DNA from: Limnomonas spitsbergensis
Taxonomy: Eukaryota > Chlorophyta > Chlorophyceae > Chlamydomonadales
Reading direction: 5' to 3'
DNA length: 64,000 nucleotides
NCBI GenBank assembly: GCA_037349105.1
Contig: JAYJMM010000111.1
Span: 1,178,001 to 1,242,000, forward strand
The translations under genes and the position numbers were made by a program. Below, piece by piece: positions 43,001 through 52,935 of this stretch; position 1 is the stretch's first letter, and every line of letters starts with the position of its first letter. Below the pieces are notes generated by a model that saw only the letters and a program-made list of their open reading frames with translations, ran no database searches and was not told where the DNA came from.

Positions 43001-46000
43001 GAGATGTGTGTCGAGGGGATGAACCGGCTCAAGCGCAGTGTCAAGCATGTGGAGGACATTGAGCGTGGCTGGAGGATGCAGCGTGTGGATGTGGGAGGTT
43101 GGTGGAGGAGGAAGGGGAGGTAGAGTTGTGGTATGGCGTGGCAAAAGTGTTTGTATGGCTAAGGAGTGTGGGGGGGGAGGCAAGGATTGGAACGTGTGTG
43201 CCAGGAGTAAGCGTGTGAAAGCAGGCATGATAAGTGGCCGTAGGATGGGCGGGAGGGAGGTAGACATACGAGTCATAGTGCATGCTAGACCAAGCAGTGT
43301 TGGGAGAGGACGAGGAAGTGTGGCATGGGACGGACTGAGAGCGACTCGGGTACGGCGGGAGGGGACAGGTGGTGGGACAGGTGGGGGGGGTATTCGCGTA
43401 AGAGGTGATGCATGGGTGGGTGCGGTAGGGTCCGTGTAAAGTAAAGAGGATGCAAGTTGCTGAAGGGAATGATGTGTACCCTGCGGAATATGGGCGAAGT
43501 CATGAGCGACAGTAACTCGACGGGTATCTTCTGGAAGGGGTGAGGTGAGGGTGTGTTGTTTGGCAAGTGGTAGAGCAAGGCCGTGGAGAAGGAGGGTCAG
43601 CTGATTGAGGGCCCGTTGTGCTTTGGCAAGATCCTCTGTCCGGGCTTTGTTTAGGAAAGCGTCACGAAGAGTGTTTGCTGGGATAAGGTAAGTGTGGCCA
43701 TTGATGGTGGTGACAAGAGAAGCAAGGGAGACAATGCCGACATGCCAAAGGGGGGAAAGGAAAGTATAGTCACTGATAGAGACGGGCAGGGTATCGCCGC
43801 CAGGATGTGTTGGATGTAGGATGAGGATGAGTTGTTGAAGGAGATCGTTGCCGAGGAGGGGGATGATGCCGGAGGTGCATTGGTGAAGAGTGATGTCGGC
43901 TTTGTGTAAGAGGGAGAGCTGGCGCATGGGGAGGGGGTGGATATGGAAACTACGAGGGGTGCGTTGCAAGGGGATGGGGAGTGAGCCATGGAAGTGGATT
44001 TGTGAGTGCAACACGCCTCGAGTTAAAGGTCCGAGGTCACCGCTGTCATTGAGGGCGCGGGTGAGGGATAGGGCAGAGATCTGGATGTAATCGACAAGTA
44101 AGGAGGTGAGTCCAACCCCTCCACGATCGAGTGGTGTGTGAATGAGGGTTGTGGGGAAAGAGGGACCAAGGTTCATGCAGAGCCGAGCAATTTGGGCAAG
44201 TTGTTGATCAAGGGTAGCAATGTCGGCCAACGAGAAGGGGGCGATAGGGAAGCAATATGTGATTTTGGGTTTAAGGACATGTTCGAGAATGTTTAGAGCT
44301 TGTTGGGGCGGTAGATTGGCATGGATGAGTTGTCGGCCTTTAGTATAAATAGAGGAGCTGAGATGTTGGAGATGGTGGCGGAAATCGAGTGTCATGGTGA
44401 TGTAGACACCAAGATATTTGTATGGTTTGTCCGGTGGATAGTATGGCACGGGCTGGCCATTGACATGAAACTGGTCTTGTAATTGCTGCCGCAGACGGGT
44501 GTTATGACGGTCAAATGTATCTACAAGGCGGGTGAAACGATCTTTATGTAGGGCACCAGTGACCGCGCATTTAGAGGGGTTCAGGGTGAGGCCTGACCAC
44601 GAGCAGTAAGCGTCAACTTTACTGAGTTGTACCTGGAGGCGGTTGCGGCTGTGTGAGAGAAGGGCTACGTCGTCAGCAAAAGCTGGGCAAGTTAGGGTAA
44701 ATTTGCAGGGGTGAGATAAGCCTTGACGTTGTGCACAAGAGGGTGTATAGCCGTGGCCTCCAACCTGTAGCCATCGGAGGAGGGGTTCGAGATAGATGAG
44801 GAAGATTAGGGGAGAAAGTGTATCGCCTTGGATGGTGCCCCTGCCTACATGAACATCACGGGTGGCAAGACAAGGGTGTTTTTGGAGGATGATGCGAGAG
44901 GTGGCATTGGTATAAATGTCTTGAATGACTGATATTGCGTCTGGTGGGAACCCGAGGTCGTCCATGATGCGTAGAAGTTGGGCATGGTTGATGGTGTTGA
45001 AGGCACTAGAGAAGTCAATGTACAAGGCATATATATTGCGGTTATGAGCACGAGCGTCTTCAAGGGCATGGACATATCGTTGGAGGTGCCGCATGGTGTG
45101 GTGCCCTGCACGAAAGCCCTCTTGAGATTGGCTTAGGATACCAAAATCTTCGGAGTAATCGGTGAGAACGGCAGTGACGAACCGTGTCCAAAGTTTGTAG
45201 ATAGTGTTGTGCATGCCAATAGGACGTTTGTTTATTAACCGACTGGCATCCCCCCGTTTGTGGAGGAGGGTAGTAGTGGAAGACTTCCATGAGGTGGGAG
45301 TGGTGCCTAGGATCTACATGAGGATAAACAGATTGTGCAAGGATGAATGGAAAGAATGTGGCATGATACGGAGAAGTTCATTGGGGATGCCGTCAGGGCC
45401 AAAAGCTTTTTTATTTTTCAGGGATTTGATGGCTTGATTAAAAGTACTGGGCCGAAGGACGTAAGGAATAAGTGTGGTCGAAGTGGTGCGAGCGGACTTG
45501 GCATTTGAATCGAGGTGAAAATTGTCAAGGTTTGGTATGGATTCATGTGGGTAGGGTTGAGTGGGAGAAACGTGGGGGTCAGCCGACCATTCTTTACTGA
45601 AATGGGCATGTGTCACATTGGTCAAGTCCGTAGGATCCGTGACAAGAAGAGAGGTGGTGGGGTCCCATAGGGATGTAATATGAGAGGAGGAGGCAGAATG
45701 GGCTGAAGAGGTATCAATGGGAAGGAGGGGGTCGGTGTCAGGACTGTCCTGGAAAATACGTTGGTGCGCCTTACATGCGTTAGTGTAAAGTAGCTTGATA
45801 AGTTTTTTGCGATTTTTTGTGGTAACGGAATGTGTGCGAAAAGTTTTTCGGATGTCAACGCGGATGTGCCGAAGTTTTTGATCGCAGAGTGAGAGCCATT
45901 GGATCCATGGTGGAGAAAGGGTGGGGGGCAAATCAACTGGAAAGGGGGGAAGGAGGAGTAGTAGTGCGGAAGAAGGAGGGCATGGGGTGTCAGTATCATG

Positions 46001-46912
46001 GGAGACAGAGTGTGGTGGAGATAGGAGGTGGTTAGAGGCGAGAGCGGAGAGAAGGGAGTCCAAGATCGGAGAAAATGGTAAAAGGGGAGTGGCGTTAGGG
46101 GGGGGGGGGCGGAAGTGAGTTGTTTAATGAAGTTGCGGGCAAAGTGGAGGATAGCCCGTTCCTGGGTTTTTACTGTGATGTGTTGTTGTGCCACGCGAGG
46201 GAGGAAGCATGGTTTACCAGAAGGGTGGGGGGCGATAATGTCTCGATGGGTCGAAGTGGGGCAGTGCAGTTTCATGATGGTGAGGGCAGATGTACATATG
46301 TCGGAGTGGCGGGAAACTATGGTGGGAATGTCGATATGGAGGGACACAAGGTGTTCACGGAAAGTTGTCCAATCTGGAGGGGGGGCATGGGGTGAGGAGT
46401 GTGGTTGATAGTGGTGTTGGACGCCCGAGTCGTTGATGAGGGCGGAAGTGTGGGCGAGCAAGGCATCGGAGGCAGTGGAGAGGTCAGAGAAAATAGCTTC
46501 CCGTGTAAGTTGTAAGGTGTGGGAGGGTATGGGCTGTTTGATGGTGGTTGGGGGGGGAAGTGTAGCGTTGGAAGGGCGAGGTGGTGTGTTGCGGAGGCGT
46601 GATGAGGTGAGGGGTTGCAAGGGAGGACGGGGGTGCATGGGGAGGTGAAAGAGGTTTGGAGGGCACTTGAAGGTGAGGGGGAGGTGGTCAGGAGCGTAGA
46701 GGGATTGAAGAGGGACAGAGCACTCAACTGCGGTGGGGAGTAGGCCAGAGAGGTAAAAAGCATTATCAGAGATGAGGATATCATCCAACATGGAGGCTTG
46801 CATTGTAGAGGAGTGCGGCATGTGTGTGAGATGTTTGGATGTGGTAGCATTAAAAGGTTTGCGAGGAGGGTCGAAACAATTATCCCGTGGACGACCGAGG
46901 AGTGCAGCTCAG
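40057..46912 (-). mobile_element. LINE-A: long non-LTR retrotransposon, slightly damaged
   Basis: Minus strand. From its 5' side: a partial apurinic-like endonuclease end near 46690-46900 (SMLDDILISDNAFYLSG, later PDHLPLTF, the SDH-like block); a linker; the first RT motif with AFGPDGIPNELLR near 45400; then the long frame ending at 40145. The N-terminal endonuclease is missing, so the copy is 5'-truncated at about 46912. Two defects separate the parts: a frame change at an 11-base C tract near 46100, and an in-frame TAG at 45314. The 3' UTR ends in a GCctcaGGC-like hairpin and (TTTC)n tail at 40057. The copy looks young because little else is broken. It has no LTRs or integrase. Confidence 0.92.
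40145..45313 (-). CDS. LINE-A ORF2: reverse transcriptase, RNase H, zinc knuckle, C-terminal nuclease-like domain
   Basis: About 1,720 codons open after the TAG at 45314; the first ATG is at 45214 (numbering from there). RT motif A YIDFSSAFNTINH (about 65-77), motif B GTIQGDTLSPLIF (126-138), catalytic FADD (179-182), thumb to about 400. The middle holds a proline-rich linker and no recognised domain. RNase H has all four acidic sites: YTDGSA (about 1148), RAEL, FSDSLVS and GNELADKG (about 1274). Zinc knuckle CPICSHPNDTPGH then C (about 1415). Near the C-terminus: RPDLLIV (about 1511), VVEVGYTSE (about 1551) and RKSEQHLNL, resembling a PD-(D/E)XK fold, then ILLGTAGF. LINE-B has the same order of blocks. 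The product copies element RNA into DNA at a nicked target; RNase H removes the RNA. Upstream coding sequence lies beyond the TAG, so this copy probably makes no full protein unless the TAG is read through. Confidence 0.9.
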   Translation of the reverse strand: MLGTTPTSWKSSTTTLLHKRGDASRLINKRPIGMHNTIYKLWTRFVTAVLTDYSEDFGILSQSQEGFRAGHHTMRHLQRYVHALEDARAHNRNIYALYIDFSSAFNTINHAQLLRIMDDLGFPPDAISVIQDIYTNATSRIILQKHPCLATRDVHVGRGTIQGDTLSPLIFLIYLEPLLRWLQVGGHGYTPSCAQRQGLSHPCKFTLTCPAFADDVALLSHSRNRLQVQLSKVDAYCSWSGLTLNPSKCAVTGALHKDRFTRLVDTFDRHNTRLRQQLQDQFHVNGQPVPYYPPDKPYKYLGVYITMTLDFRHHLQHLSSSIYTKGRQLIHANLPPQQALNILEHVLKPKITYCFPIAPFSLADIATLDQQLAQIARLCMNLGPSFPTTLIHTPLDRGGVGLTSLLVDYIQISALSLTRALNDSGDLGPLTRGVLHSQIHFHGSLPIPLQRTPRSFHIHPLPMRQLSLLHKADITLHQCTSGIIPLLGNDLLQQLILILHPTHPGGDTLPVSISDYTFLSPLWHVGIVSLASLVTTINGHTYLIPANTLRDAFLNKARTEDLAKAQRALNQLTLLLHGLALPLAKQHTLTSPLPEDTRRVTVAHDFAHIPQGTHHSLQQLASSLLYTDPTAPTHASPLTRIPPPPVPPPVPSRRTRVALSPSHATLPRPLPTLLGLACTMTRMSTSLPPILRPLIMPAFTRLLLAHTFQSLPPPPHSLAIQTLLPRHTTTLPPLPPPPTSHIHTLHPPATLNVLHMLDTALEPVHPLDTHLTNLQQQGTWSRDPFPSVTPFPPPPGEDPNYLLDQSLIDSHLVIHTSPVHPDYDILPPLSFTIQIGLRYPTTQTPFPTPTLSTPMAQTHLDRAFVYRPNGTYVGHIPVRRLLWLRACYDRIRTTHPTDFARLTDGSFAHDLASLLLRYRLSNTSPQRPNTTSRTGKHSPLLPPPAINAHWVTPASLHTDISAIMPLTIHRFSSPLSVPFSALQYSSLREKDCLFGALYQPYSTPWTGTSLVEPPFSGPALLRAIRWSLASLQTQPHIPTSTFIVVPNWKQAKFMTLLKSGHRHISYTNLHHTHLPFLPPDHLTPADIPNAGMPKFDLLLLLISNTLGDTTRTFPYLAPTLAPGSSHPSRHLLPSGFGQANLLPLPTTILAPPPSAQPSTTTHTPYAPSFPLRWHDIPAYYTDGSALSTPGKGTATGAAFYCTQDSTTYTVHPDGRAETNTITRAELAGIHAALIHAALHHTGDLTIFSDSLVSLYDTQKALRHPHTLLECKHAPLLLDIRALILTRLRLRHHFHLYKVKSHIGIIGNELADKGAALALKSPDQCDITCTSDVHHFAHLPAWPCLPPPHDTDEPWFASDLTHSLKEHMSRNCPLLTDGPTSPPLPLRYVRMQVLVASALASYLPILWHMGLPFSGIRNILKSRTNTLWTASTAMQMNRPYKTAVGTRTTPHCPICSHPNDTPGHLLGGCAHSSMSASYIARHNRAVCIIQTAIANGSLGSSFTIMDATSRANLPFGVYDTRLPRWLVPRRPPTFPDTFDYCDKLRPDLLIVQGLPHSEFLRLYRAGQLSSSQTMSRLQRTCTIHVVEVGYTSEFSFEQCHARKSEQHLNLILLLKHNGWTVSLAPVLHPALPPDPSPTVPFPPPHPSPPSSHTHIILLGTAGFLFRPADKILSMLGVSKHDISSVLSRLTKHTIRCHVNILRQRRHLENSPAHFCPIPLDDPP

Positions 46913-47469
46913 CTTTGGGCCCACGTTAGTGTCCTAGACACAGATAATGTTTGAAAGGAGTGGCGGTGAAAGAGATAGGGGAGGACGGAAATGGATTGGT
47001 GCGGGGGAAGTGGTTGAAGATGTTGGCTGGCCGGAGGAGGCTGAAAGATGCCGATGCCCGGATGGTGAGCAGATGTGGTTGTGCCGAAGCTGAGTTGTGC
47101 CGAAGCCGAGTTGTGCTGAAGCCGAGTGGTGCCGAAGCCGAGTTGTGCTGAAGCCGAGTGGTGCCGAAGCTGAGTTGTGCCGAAGCCGAGTGGTGCCGAA
47201 GCTGAGTTGTGCCGAAGCTGAGTTGTGCCGAAGCTGAGTTGTCCAACTATTTGTCCAACTATTTGTCCAACTATTTGTCCAACTATTTTCCGAAAGTTGG
47301 CCCTGTCGACGTCTCGACCCCGCCTTGACACTTCTCGAGGGGACAAGGTGTGAACGGGTATGTGTGGGTGTGGGATCGCAAGTACGGCGCTCGGCAATTG
47401 GCTATACACGTAGGCCAAATATCTTCATTCGCACTCCTGCACATTGGAAATAACAGCCACGTTTATACA
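46913..47469. repeat. Tandem arrays between LINE-A and gene E
   Basis: 47082-47240 is a 16-bp array (GCCGAAGC(T/C)GAGT(T/G)GT, about 10 copies). 47240-47288 is a 13-bp array (TTGTCCAACTATT, about 4 copies). Open frames across them are compositional. The LINE-A truncation point is near 46912. A CCCACGTTAGTGTC stretch follows, with nothing recognisable as a promoter. Confidence 0.85.
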
Positions 47470-50400
47470 ATGGGAAGAACAGTCAGTGATGAGAGCACCA
47501 GGCCCTGCGCTGTCCTGCGCGCCTTTGCCACGCTGAGGGCTGCAAAGATCCTGGTCCACCCTTGCTTGGCCTGCTGCCCCGCTTGCTGTGCATCGCAGGT
47601 AATATGCGCGCTACCCGTAATAACAATTCAATATGCTCCTCCCGCCCTGGGCTGCGAGGCGCCAACTGGAGGGCTGCTCATGTCCAACTTCTGCTGACAC
47701 CCTATGCTGCTGATGCCAAATATCCGCTACGTTTCGTTTGCCCTGCGCTGCGAGACGCCAACTGACATGCTGCTCATGTTTAGCTACTACTGATGCTATG
47801 ATGCCATGTCATGTTGATAAAACCGACCTACTGCTGCTGTTGCTTCTGTCCCATGCCGATCATTTCCGGCATATGCTGCTCATTTCCGGCATATGCTGCT
47901 CATGCTGCTTCCAATTCTGCTGCCAGTGATTTTCATGCATCCCCAGGAGTCTTCAGCCTTTTATCAAATGCATTCAAAATTGAGCCAGGCGGCACGAATT
48001 GCCTCGTTGGTGCCAATGCTGATGCCCGAGGTTTGCATGGATAACCAGAAGTGTGACCACATGATGTATGAGGCTTGAAGTGCCGTAACTATAAGTGTGA
48101 CCACATGATATATGAGGCTTGAAGTGCCTTATTGGTGCTGTGCCTGCCCGCAGATGGACATTATGTCCGAGTGCCCTGAGTGCCGAGGTGATGCAACGGG
48201 CTATTTGTTCTACTGCAACCAGGATTCAAGGTGAATGACGAAGAGGAGTGACATGTGATGAAGAGTGGCCGATGATGAGGAGTGACATGTGATGAAGAGT
48301 GGCCGATGATGAGGAGTGACATGTGATGAAGAGTGACCAATGATGAAGAATTACCGATGCTGATGAGTTACATGTGATGAAAAGTGACAAATGATGAGGA
48401 GTGACATGTGATGAGGAATGACCTATGAGAGGGGGTGGCATGTGATGAAGAGTGGCGTGTGAGGGAGGGGGTGACTTGTGGTGAAGAGTGACCTTTGAGA
48501 GGGGGTGACATGTAATGAAGTGATGTGCGAGGTGGCATGCGATGATGAGTGACACATGATGAGGAGTCACACAACATGAGTGCACCATGTGACAAGTGTG
48601 GCCTGTGACGAGAAGTGTGACTTTCATGCTCAAGTGCCACCGCGTTCCGAGGGGAATGGCAGTGCTTGTTTTTGCATGACTCAGCTACATGTCCCCTAAA
48701 CCCCTGCCCCCCCCCCTCTGCTCGCTGAACCCTGTTCCCTGAATCCCATCGATGCATCAGGCAGGCGGAGAACGAGGGCTGCTTGACGATCTCTTTCGGG
48801 GCCTTCCATGACGAGGTGAGAGTGCATTCTCAAGGCTCATCCAGTAGGCAGCAGTGTCGTGGGAGGAATGCCACCAGTCCTCCACTGTAAGGCTGCGCGG
48901 AACGTACTTGAAGCGTAGTCTCCTTTCAGTATCGCGATGCCTCTTGGTGTAGTGGCCTTACATCCACCCTGGGCGAGATTGTGTTCTCAATCCTCATCCT
49001 GTCAAGGGTCCACATTCCTTCAGCACTCCCTAGGCATTGTGTGCTGAATATTGATTCCAGGTCCTGTAGGTATTTAGACTTCCCTGAAATTGAGCTTCAA
49101 CACATCAGGGGAAAGGGTGCTGAAGGATGGGCCACGAGGGGCCACTGTTTTTTCTTGTTCTCGGTCCCATCTTATGGTTGTTCTCAAATCAGCTACGGCC
49201 GACATGCTGCAGCTGGAGCCTGAATCAGAGCTGGATGACAATTGAGGAAAATGCCAGAAGAAAAGAGTGCGTCATTGTCTATCAGAAAGAGTGTACCTCA
49301 CGGACAGCATGGCTTGCCCTAGCTCATGACTTGAGGCGTAGAGGAAGGGTCTGATGGCACAGGCGCTGGTAGCCCGTGATGTAGCTGACCTGTAGCTGCA
49401 TTGTAGCTGAAGCACCCTCCAATGATCAGCGATGCCCTTTTTATCACTCAGGGCTTGGAGCAGGGGCATGACGGCACCTGCGCTGCTGGCCAGTGATGTA
49501 GCTGAATTGTAGCTGAAGCAACCTATAATGATCAGCGATGCCCTTTTTATCACTCAGGGCTTGGAGCAGGGGCATGACGGCACCGGCGCTGCTGGCCAGT
49601 GGTGTAGCTGAATTGTAGCTGAAGCAACCTTCCATGATCATTGATGCCCCTGTTTATCACTCAGGGCTTGGAGCATGGGCATGACGGCACCGGCGCTGCT
49701 GGCCAGTGTTGTGGCTGAATGGTAGCTGAAGCAACCTTTAATTATCGGCGATGCCCCTGTTTATCACTCAGGGCTTGGAGCTGGGGCATGACGGCACCGG
49801 CGCTGCTGGCCAGTGATGTAGCTGAATTGTAGTTGAAGCTCCCTTCAATGATCAGGGATGTCCCTGTTTATCACGCTGGGCTTGGAGCAGGGGCATGACG
49901 GCATCGGCGCTGCTGGTCCGTCAACCTCAGCTGCGGAGGAACGAATGGATCAGGCTGAAGCGGCCGGGCGGGGCGATGGTGCGGGCGACCCGGAGGAGAG
50001 CGGAGGAGAAGAAGAAAAAGACTACGCGGTGTACTGTGCCGCCTGCCTGGCCGTCGCACAGGCTGCGGTGGAGGTATTCCGGAGAGAAGGGCTTGAGGTG
50101 GGTGGGTGGGTGATTGGGGGGGGGGGGGGGAGGCGGGGAGCTGGGAGGGTGTACACCTGATGCTGTCCAGGCCAGTTATAGGCAGCATGCTCACTATGCC
50201 TAGTTTAGGGTTTAGGGTCAAAGGCAGCATGCTCACTACGGTATGCCTACTTTAGGGTTTGGGGTCAAAGGCAGCATGCTCACTATGCCGAGCCGACACA
50301 TGTTGTTGTTCCAAAGTCAAGGCAACCACCCACAGCCTTTTGCGAAAGGGCCAGGCAGTGCGAACACAAGTGGGGCGTGATCCAAGTAAATAATGTACGC

Positions 50401-52023
50401 CTCCAGTCTGATTTGTCATGGATGGTCTGTAGATCAGGCTTGTGCAAATACCGCGACTCTGAGCGTGGAATTGAGAATGGAATACATGTGTGCGTGATGT
50501 GGGGTGCCTAGGCAGGTGTGGAAGCCTGCCTGTGTGTATAGAAAGCGGTTCTGACGCGTTTGCTTCACACTTCAAATTCTGGCAGGCTGGCCCTCTCGTG
50601 TGGGCCCACACAGCCAGAATGTGTGGCAGAAGCCCAGGCTATCCAAGCTCTGCCACGGTGGGAACATCCCCCTAGCAGTAACGTGCAGCACACAAACACG
50701 TCGGTCGCAATTGCTCATTCAGTACCTGTGTTGTGGGGGGGCTACTGATTTGATAGGTTCCATGCCTCCATGTGAATGCTTATTACTTAGATTCACGGTA
50801 TACTGGTCGTACAGGTAAATGTACCGATATATCCGTATATTGTAATGGATGTCGAAGTTGTTCTTTTTTTTTGCCCCCCCCTCTCTTGACCCCTCTCTCA
50901 GAACGCAGCGCCGCATTGCTCTTGTTGTGGTCTGTGCCTTTTACGTCCCTGGCTCTCTTGCACACTTGTTGCTGTTGTGTGCAGGAGGCCAAGACCTTGG
51001 ACTCAAATTTCACGCCATTGTTGCCTCTTGTCCCCACACTCTTAAACGAGGTTTGATGGTGGTCTTGTCCCCACACTCTTAAACAAGGTTTCATGGTGGT
51101 CTTGTCCTCACACTCTTAAACAAGGTTTCATGGTGGTCTTGTCCCCACACTCTTAAACAAGGGTTGATGGTGGTCTTGTCCCCACACTCTTAAACAAGGG
51201 TTGATGGTGGTCTTGTCCCCACACTCTTAAATGAGGGTTGATGGTGGTCTTGTCCCCACACTCTTAAACAAGGGTTGATGGTGGTCTTGTCCCCACACTC
51301 TTACACGAGGGTTGATGGTGGTCTTGTCCCCATACTCTTAAACAAGGGTTGATGGTGGTCTTGTCCCCATACTCGTAAACGAGGGTTGATGGTGGTCTTG
51401 TCCCCATACTCTTAAACAAGGGTTGATGGTGGTCTTGTCCCCATACTCTTAAACAAGGGTTGATGGTGGTCTTGTCCCCACACTCTTAAACAAGGGTTGA
51501 TGGTGGTCTTGTCCCCACACTCTTAAACAAGGGTTGATGGTGGTCTTGTCCCCACACTCTTAAACAAGGGTTGATGGTGGTCTTGTCCCCACACTCTTAA
51601 ACAAGGGTTGATGGTGGTCTTGTCCCCACACTCTTAAACAAGGGTTGATGGTGGTCTTGTCCCCACACTCTTAAACAAGGGTTGATGGTGGTCTTGTCCC
51701 CACACTCTTAAACAAGGGTTGATGGTGCTTTCAGTTGGTGTGCGACAGCGACTCGATTGCCGCAAATTGTTTCCCGGCTCTCTTGAACTTATGTTGTTGG
51801 TGGGTGCGCAGGTGGTGTGGAACGGTGACTCCAGCTCTCTTGAACGCATGTTGCTGGTGGGTGTGCAGGTGGTGTGGAACGGTGACTCCACCTCGCGCGT
51901 TGCGGTGCGCTCCATCCCGGAGGGGGCGGACCGAGCCATGTTCGCGCTGAAGCCGGAAGATGCCGTCTGGGTCAACACCCTAGAGGACATGAGGGTGGAG
52001 AAGGGCCTGTCAACAGATGCCAG
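47470..52023 (+). CDS. Gene E: unrecognised multi-exon gene (3' end uncertain)
   Basis: Exons that join in frame: 47470-47598, 47947-48030, 48154-48230, 48761-48815, 49891-50097, 50985-51050 and 51869-52023, all with AG acceptors and GT donors; phases 0,0,2,0,0,0,2. Exon 1 is Cys-rich (HPCLACCPACCASQ). Exon 3 encodes CPECRGDATGYLFYCN, a possible small metal-binding knuckle. Exon 5 begins GHDGIGAAG, is acidic in the middle (EESGGEEEKDY) and ends with CAACLAVAQAAVEVF. Exon 7 encodes VVWNGDSTSRVAVRSIPEG and ends STDA plus AG. I do not recognise the protein, and it is not obviously related to genes A-D. The last exon needs a 1-nt start phase; candidates begin at 52201 (TTGCAG, stop after 7 codons) or about 53054 (GACAG, open to 53142, Lys/Cys-rich). 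Neither is compelling. Junction duplicates flank exons 5, 6 and 7. Confidence 0.55.
48233..48620. repeat. Degenerate 16-19 bp array (GATGANGAGTGACATGT)
   Basis: About 20 imperfect units fill intron 3 of gene E from just after its donor. Units vary between GATGAAGAGTGACC and GAGAGGGGGTGACATG, and homogeneity declines toward 48600. Confidence 0.9.
49355..49890 (+). repeat. Five truncated tandem copies of gene E exon 5 with acceptors
   Basis: The block TTTATCACTCAGGGCTTGGAG, CAG and GGGCATGACGGCACCGGCGC repeats every 106-107 bp: exon-equivalent starts at 49464, 49570, 49677 and 49784, plus a weaker one near 49352, before the true start at 49891. The acceptor CAG is intact in the copies at 49464 and 49570 but is CAT at 49677 and CTG at 49784, so those two sites are dead. 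The between-copy sequence (GATGTAGCTGAATTGTAGCT) is also well kept. Confidence 0.92.
51027..51722 (+). repeat. 37-bp minisatellite derived from an exon-donor junction of gene E, about 18 copies
   Basis: Gene E exon 6 ends CTTGTCCCCACACTCTTAAA, CGAG and is followed by the donor GTTTGATGGTGGT. That exact 37-bp junction segment is repeated head to tail through the intron to 51722, with CAAG or CGAG then GTT(T)(G/C)ATGG in each unit. The first unit is the real exon end; later ones are near-identical, so the array is young or homogenised. Confidence 0.93.
51812..51868 (+). repeat. 57-bp copy of the gene E exon-7 acceptor
   Basis: GTGCGCAG followed by GTGGTGTGGAACGGTGACTC at 51812 is repeated 57 bp later as GTGTGCAG with the same 20 nt at 51869, where the long exon continues. 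The two acceptors differ by 19 codons (57 nt), and the stretch between them reads open in frame (TCTCTTGAACGCATGTTGCT), so use of either site would be in frame. Confidence 0.85.
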
Positions 52024-52489
52024 GTGAGACAGAGCTGAGCCGTATCTGGCTGGAATGTGGTGACCACCAGGACAGCACCAGTAGTTGTTACGGACTCCTT
52101 TTTTGCTACCTTGCTCGATACATGACAATTACTGGTATCTACAATGAGAATAGGCTTGATTGAACTTATTGAAATTAAGCCCGTCCTATTTGTATTGCAG
52201 GCCCAGTACCGTATTACGATTTTAGGTGAACTCCAAATCCCCATACTGTCAGTCTCAATTGGTATCCTCTGTGGTCCCTAAACATGAAACCCTCATCATG
52301 AAACCGCCATAGATGATGAATTGGCCTTGAAACATAAAAGGTCGAACCAAACTTGGATTTCCGAAATTTTGTATTTATCGGTAGTGTGAAAAAGCGCGTG
52401 TTTACCGTTTTCGCTTGTTCAGGATGTAACAATTCTGTGTCTTTATCATGACAAGCAGCCACGAGGGTAGGGGCAGGCCCACGGGGGAT

Positions 52490-52935
52490 TGGCTGGGGCG
52501 GGGAGGGGCTGCAGAAGTGGGGGTTTTATTGAGTCTTGAGCCTGAGGCCGTTCAGTTGGAGGCTGATGAGGGTGATCAGGAGGGAAGGAGGACGGGGAGT
52601 GAAGGAATTTGATGGGAGGAGGCCTACCGTACCTGCGCATCATCACACGCCATCTCTTCCGTCAAAATGCGTCATTCGCGTCATGCGTGTAACTAATGCT
52701 TACTGACACCATTTCATGGGAAGGGGGCTGCCAACATGAGCCTGAGGCTGTACAGTCCTAGGCTGATGAGGATGATCAGGAGGGAAGAAGGAGGGGGGGG
52801 GGGGGATTTGATGGGAAGGGGCCTACCAACATGAAGCTGTACAGTCCGAGGATGATCAGGAGGGGAGGAGGAGGGGAAGGGGGGGGAGGAGGGGAGGAGA
52901 AGGAATTTGATGGGAAGGGGCCTGCCATACCGCCA
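52490..52935. repeat. Imperfect purine-rich tandem units
   Basis: Units of about 80-110 bp share GAGGCTGTACAGTCC or CCGTTCAGTTGG, GGCTGATGAGG, GATGATCAGGAGGG(A)AG, a G-rich run and AATTTGATGGGAAGGGGCCT followed by ACC(A)AC. About four units. No function assigned. Confidence 0.75.

Noticed and set aside
41224..46850. Other long frames within LINE-A on both strands
   Set aside because: Shadows of the GC-skewed, Pro/Ser-rich LINE-A coding strand; they lack RT, RNase H or other motifs. The minus frame at 46317-46850 overlaps the true endonuclease-side frame.
51027..51722. CRISPR-like regular array (37-bp units)
   Set aside because: Units are head to tail with no spacers, lie in a eukaryotic intron and derive from an exon-donor junction.
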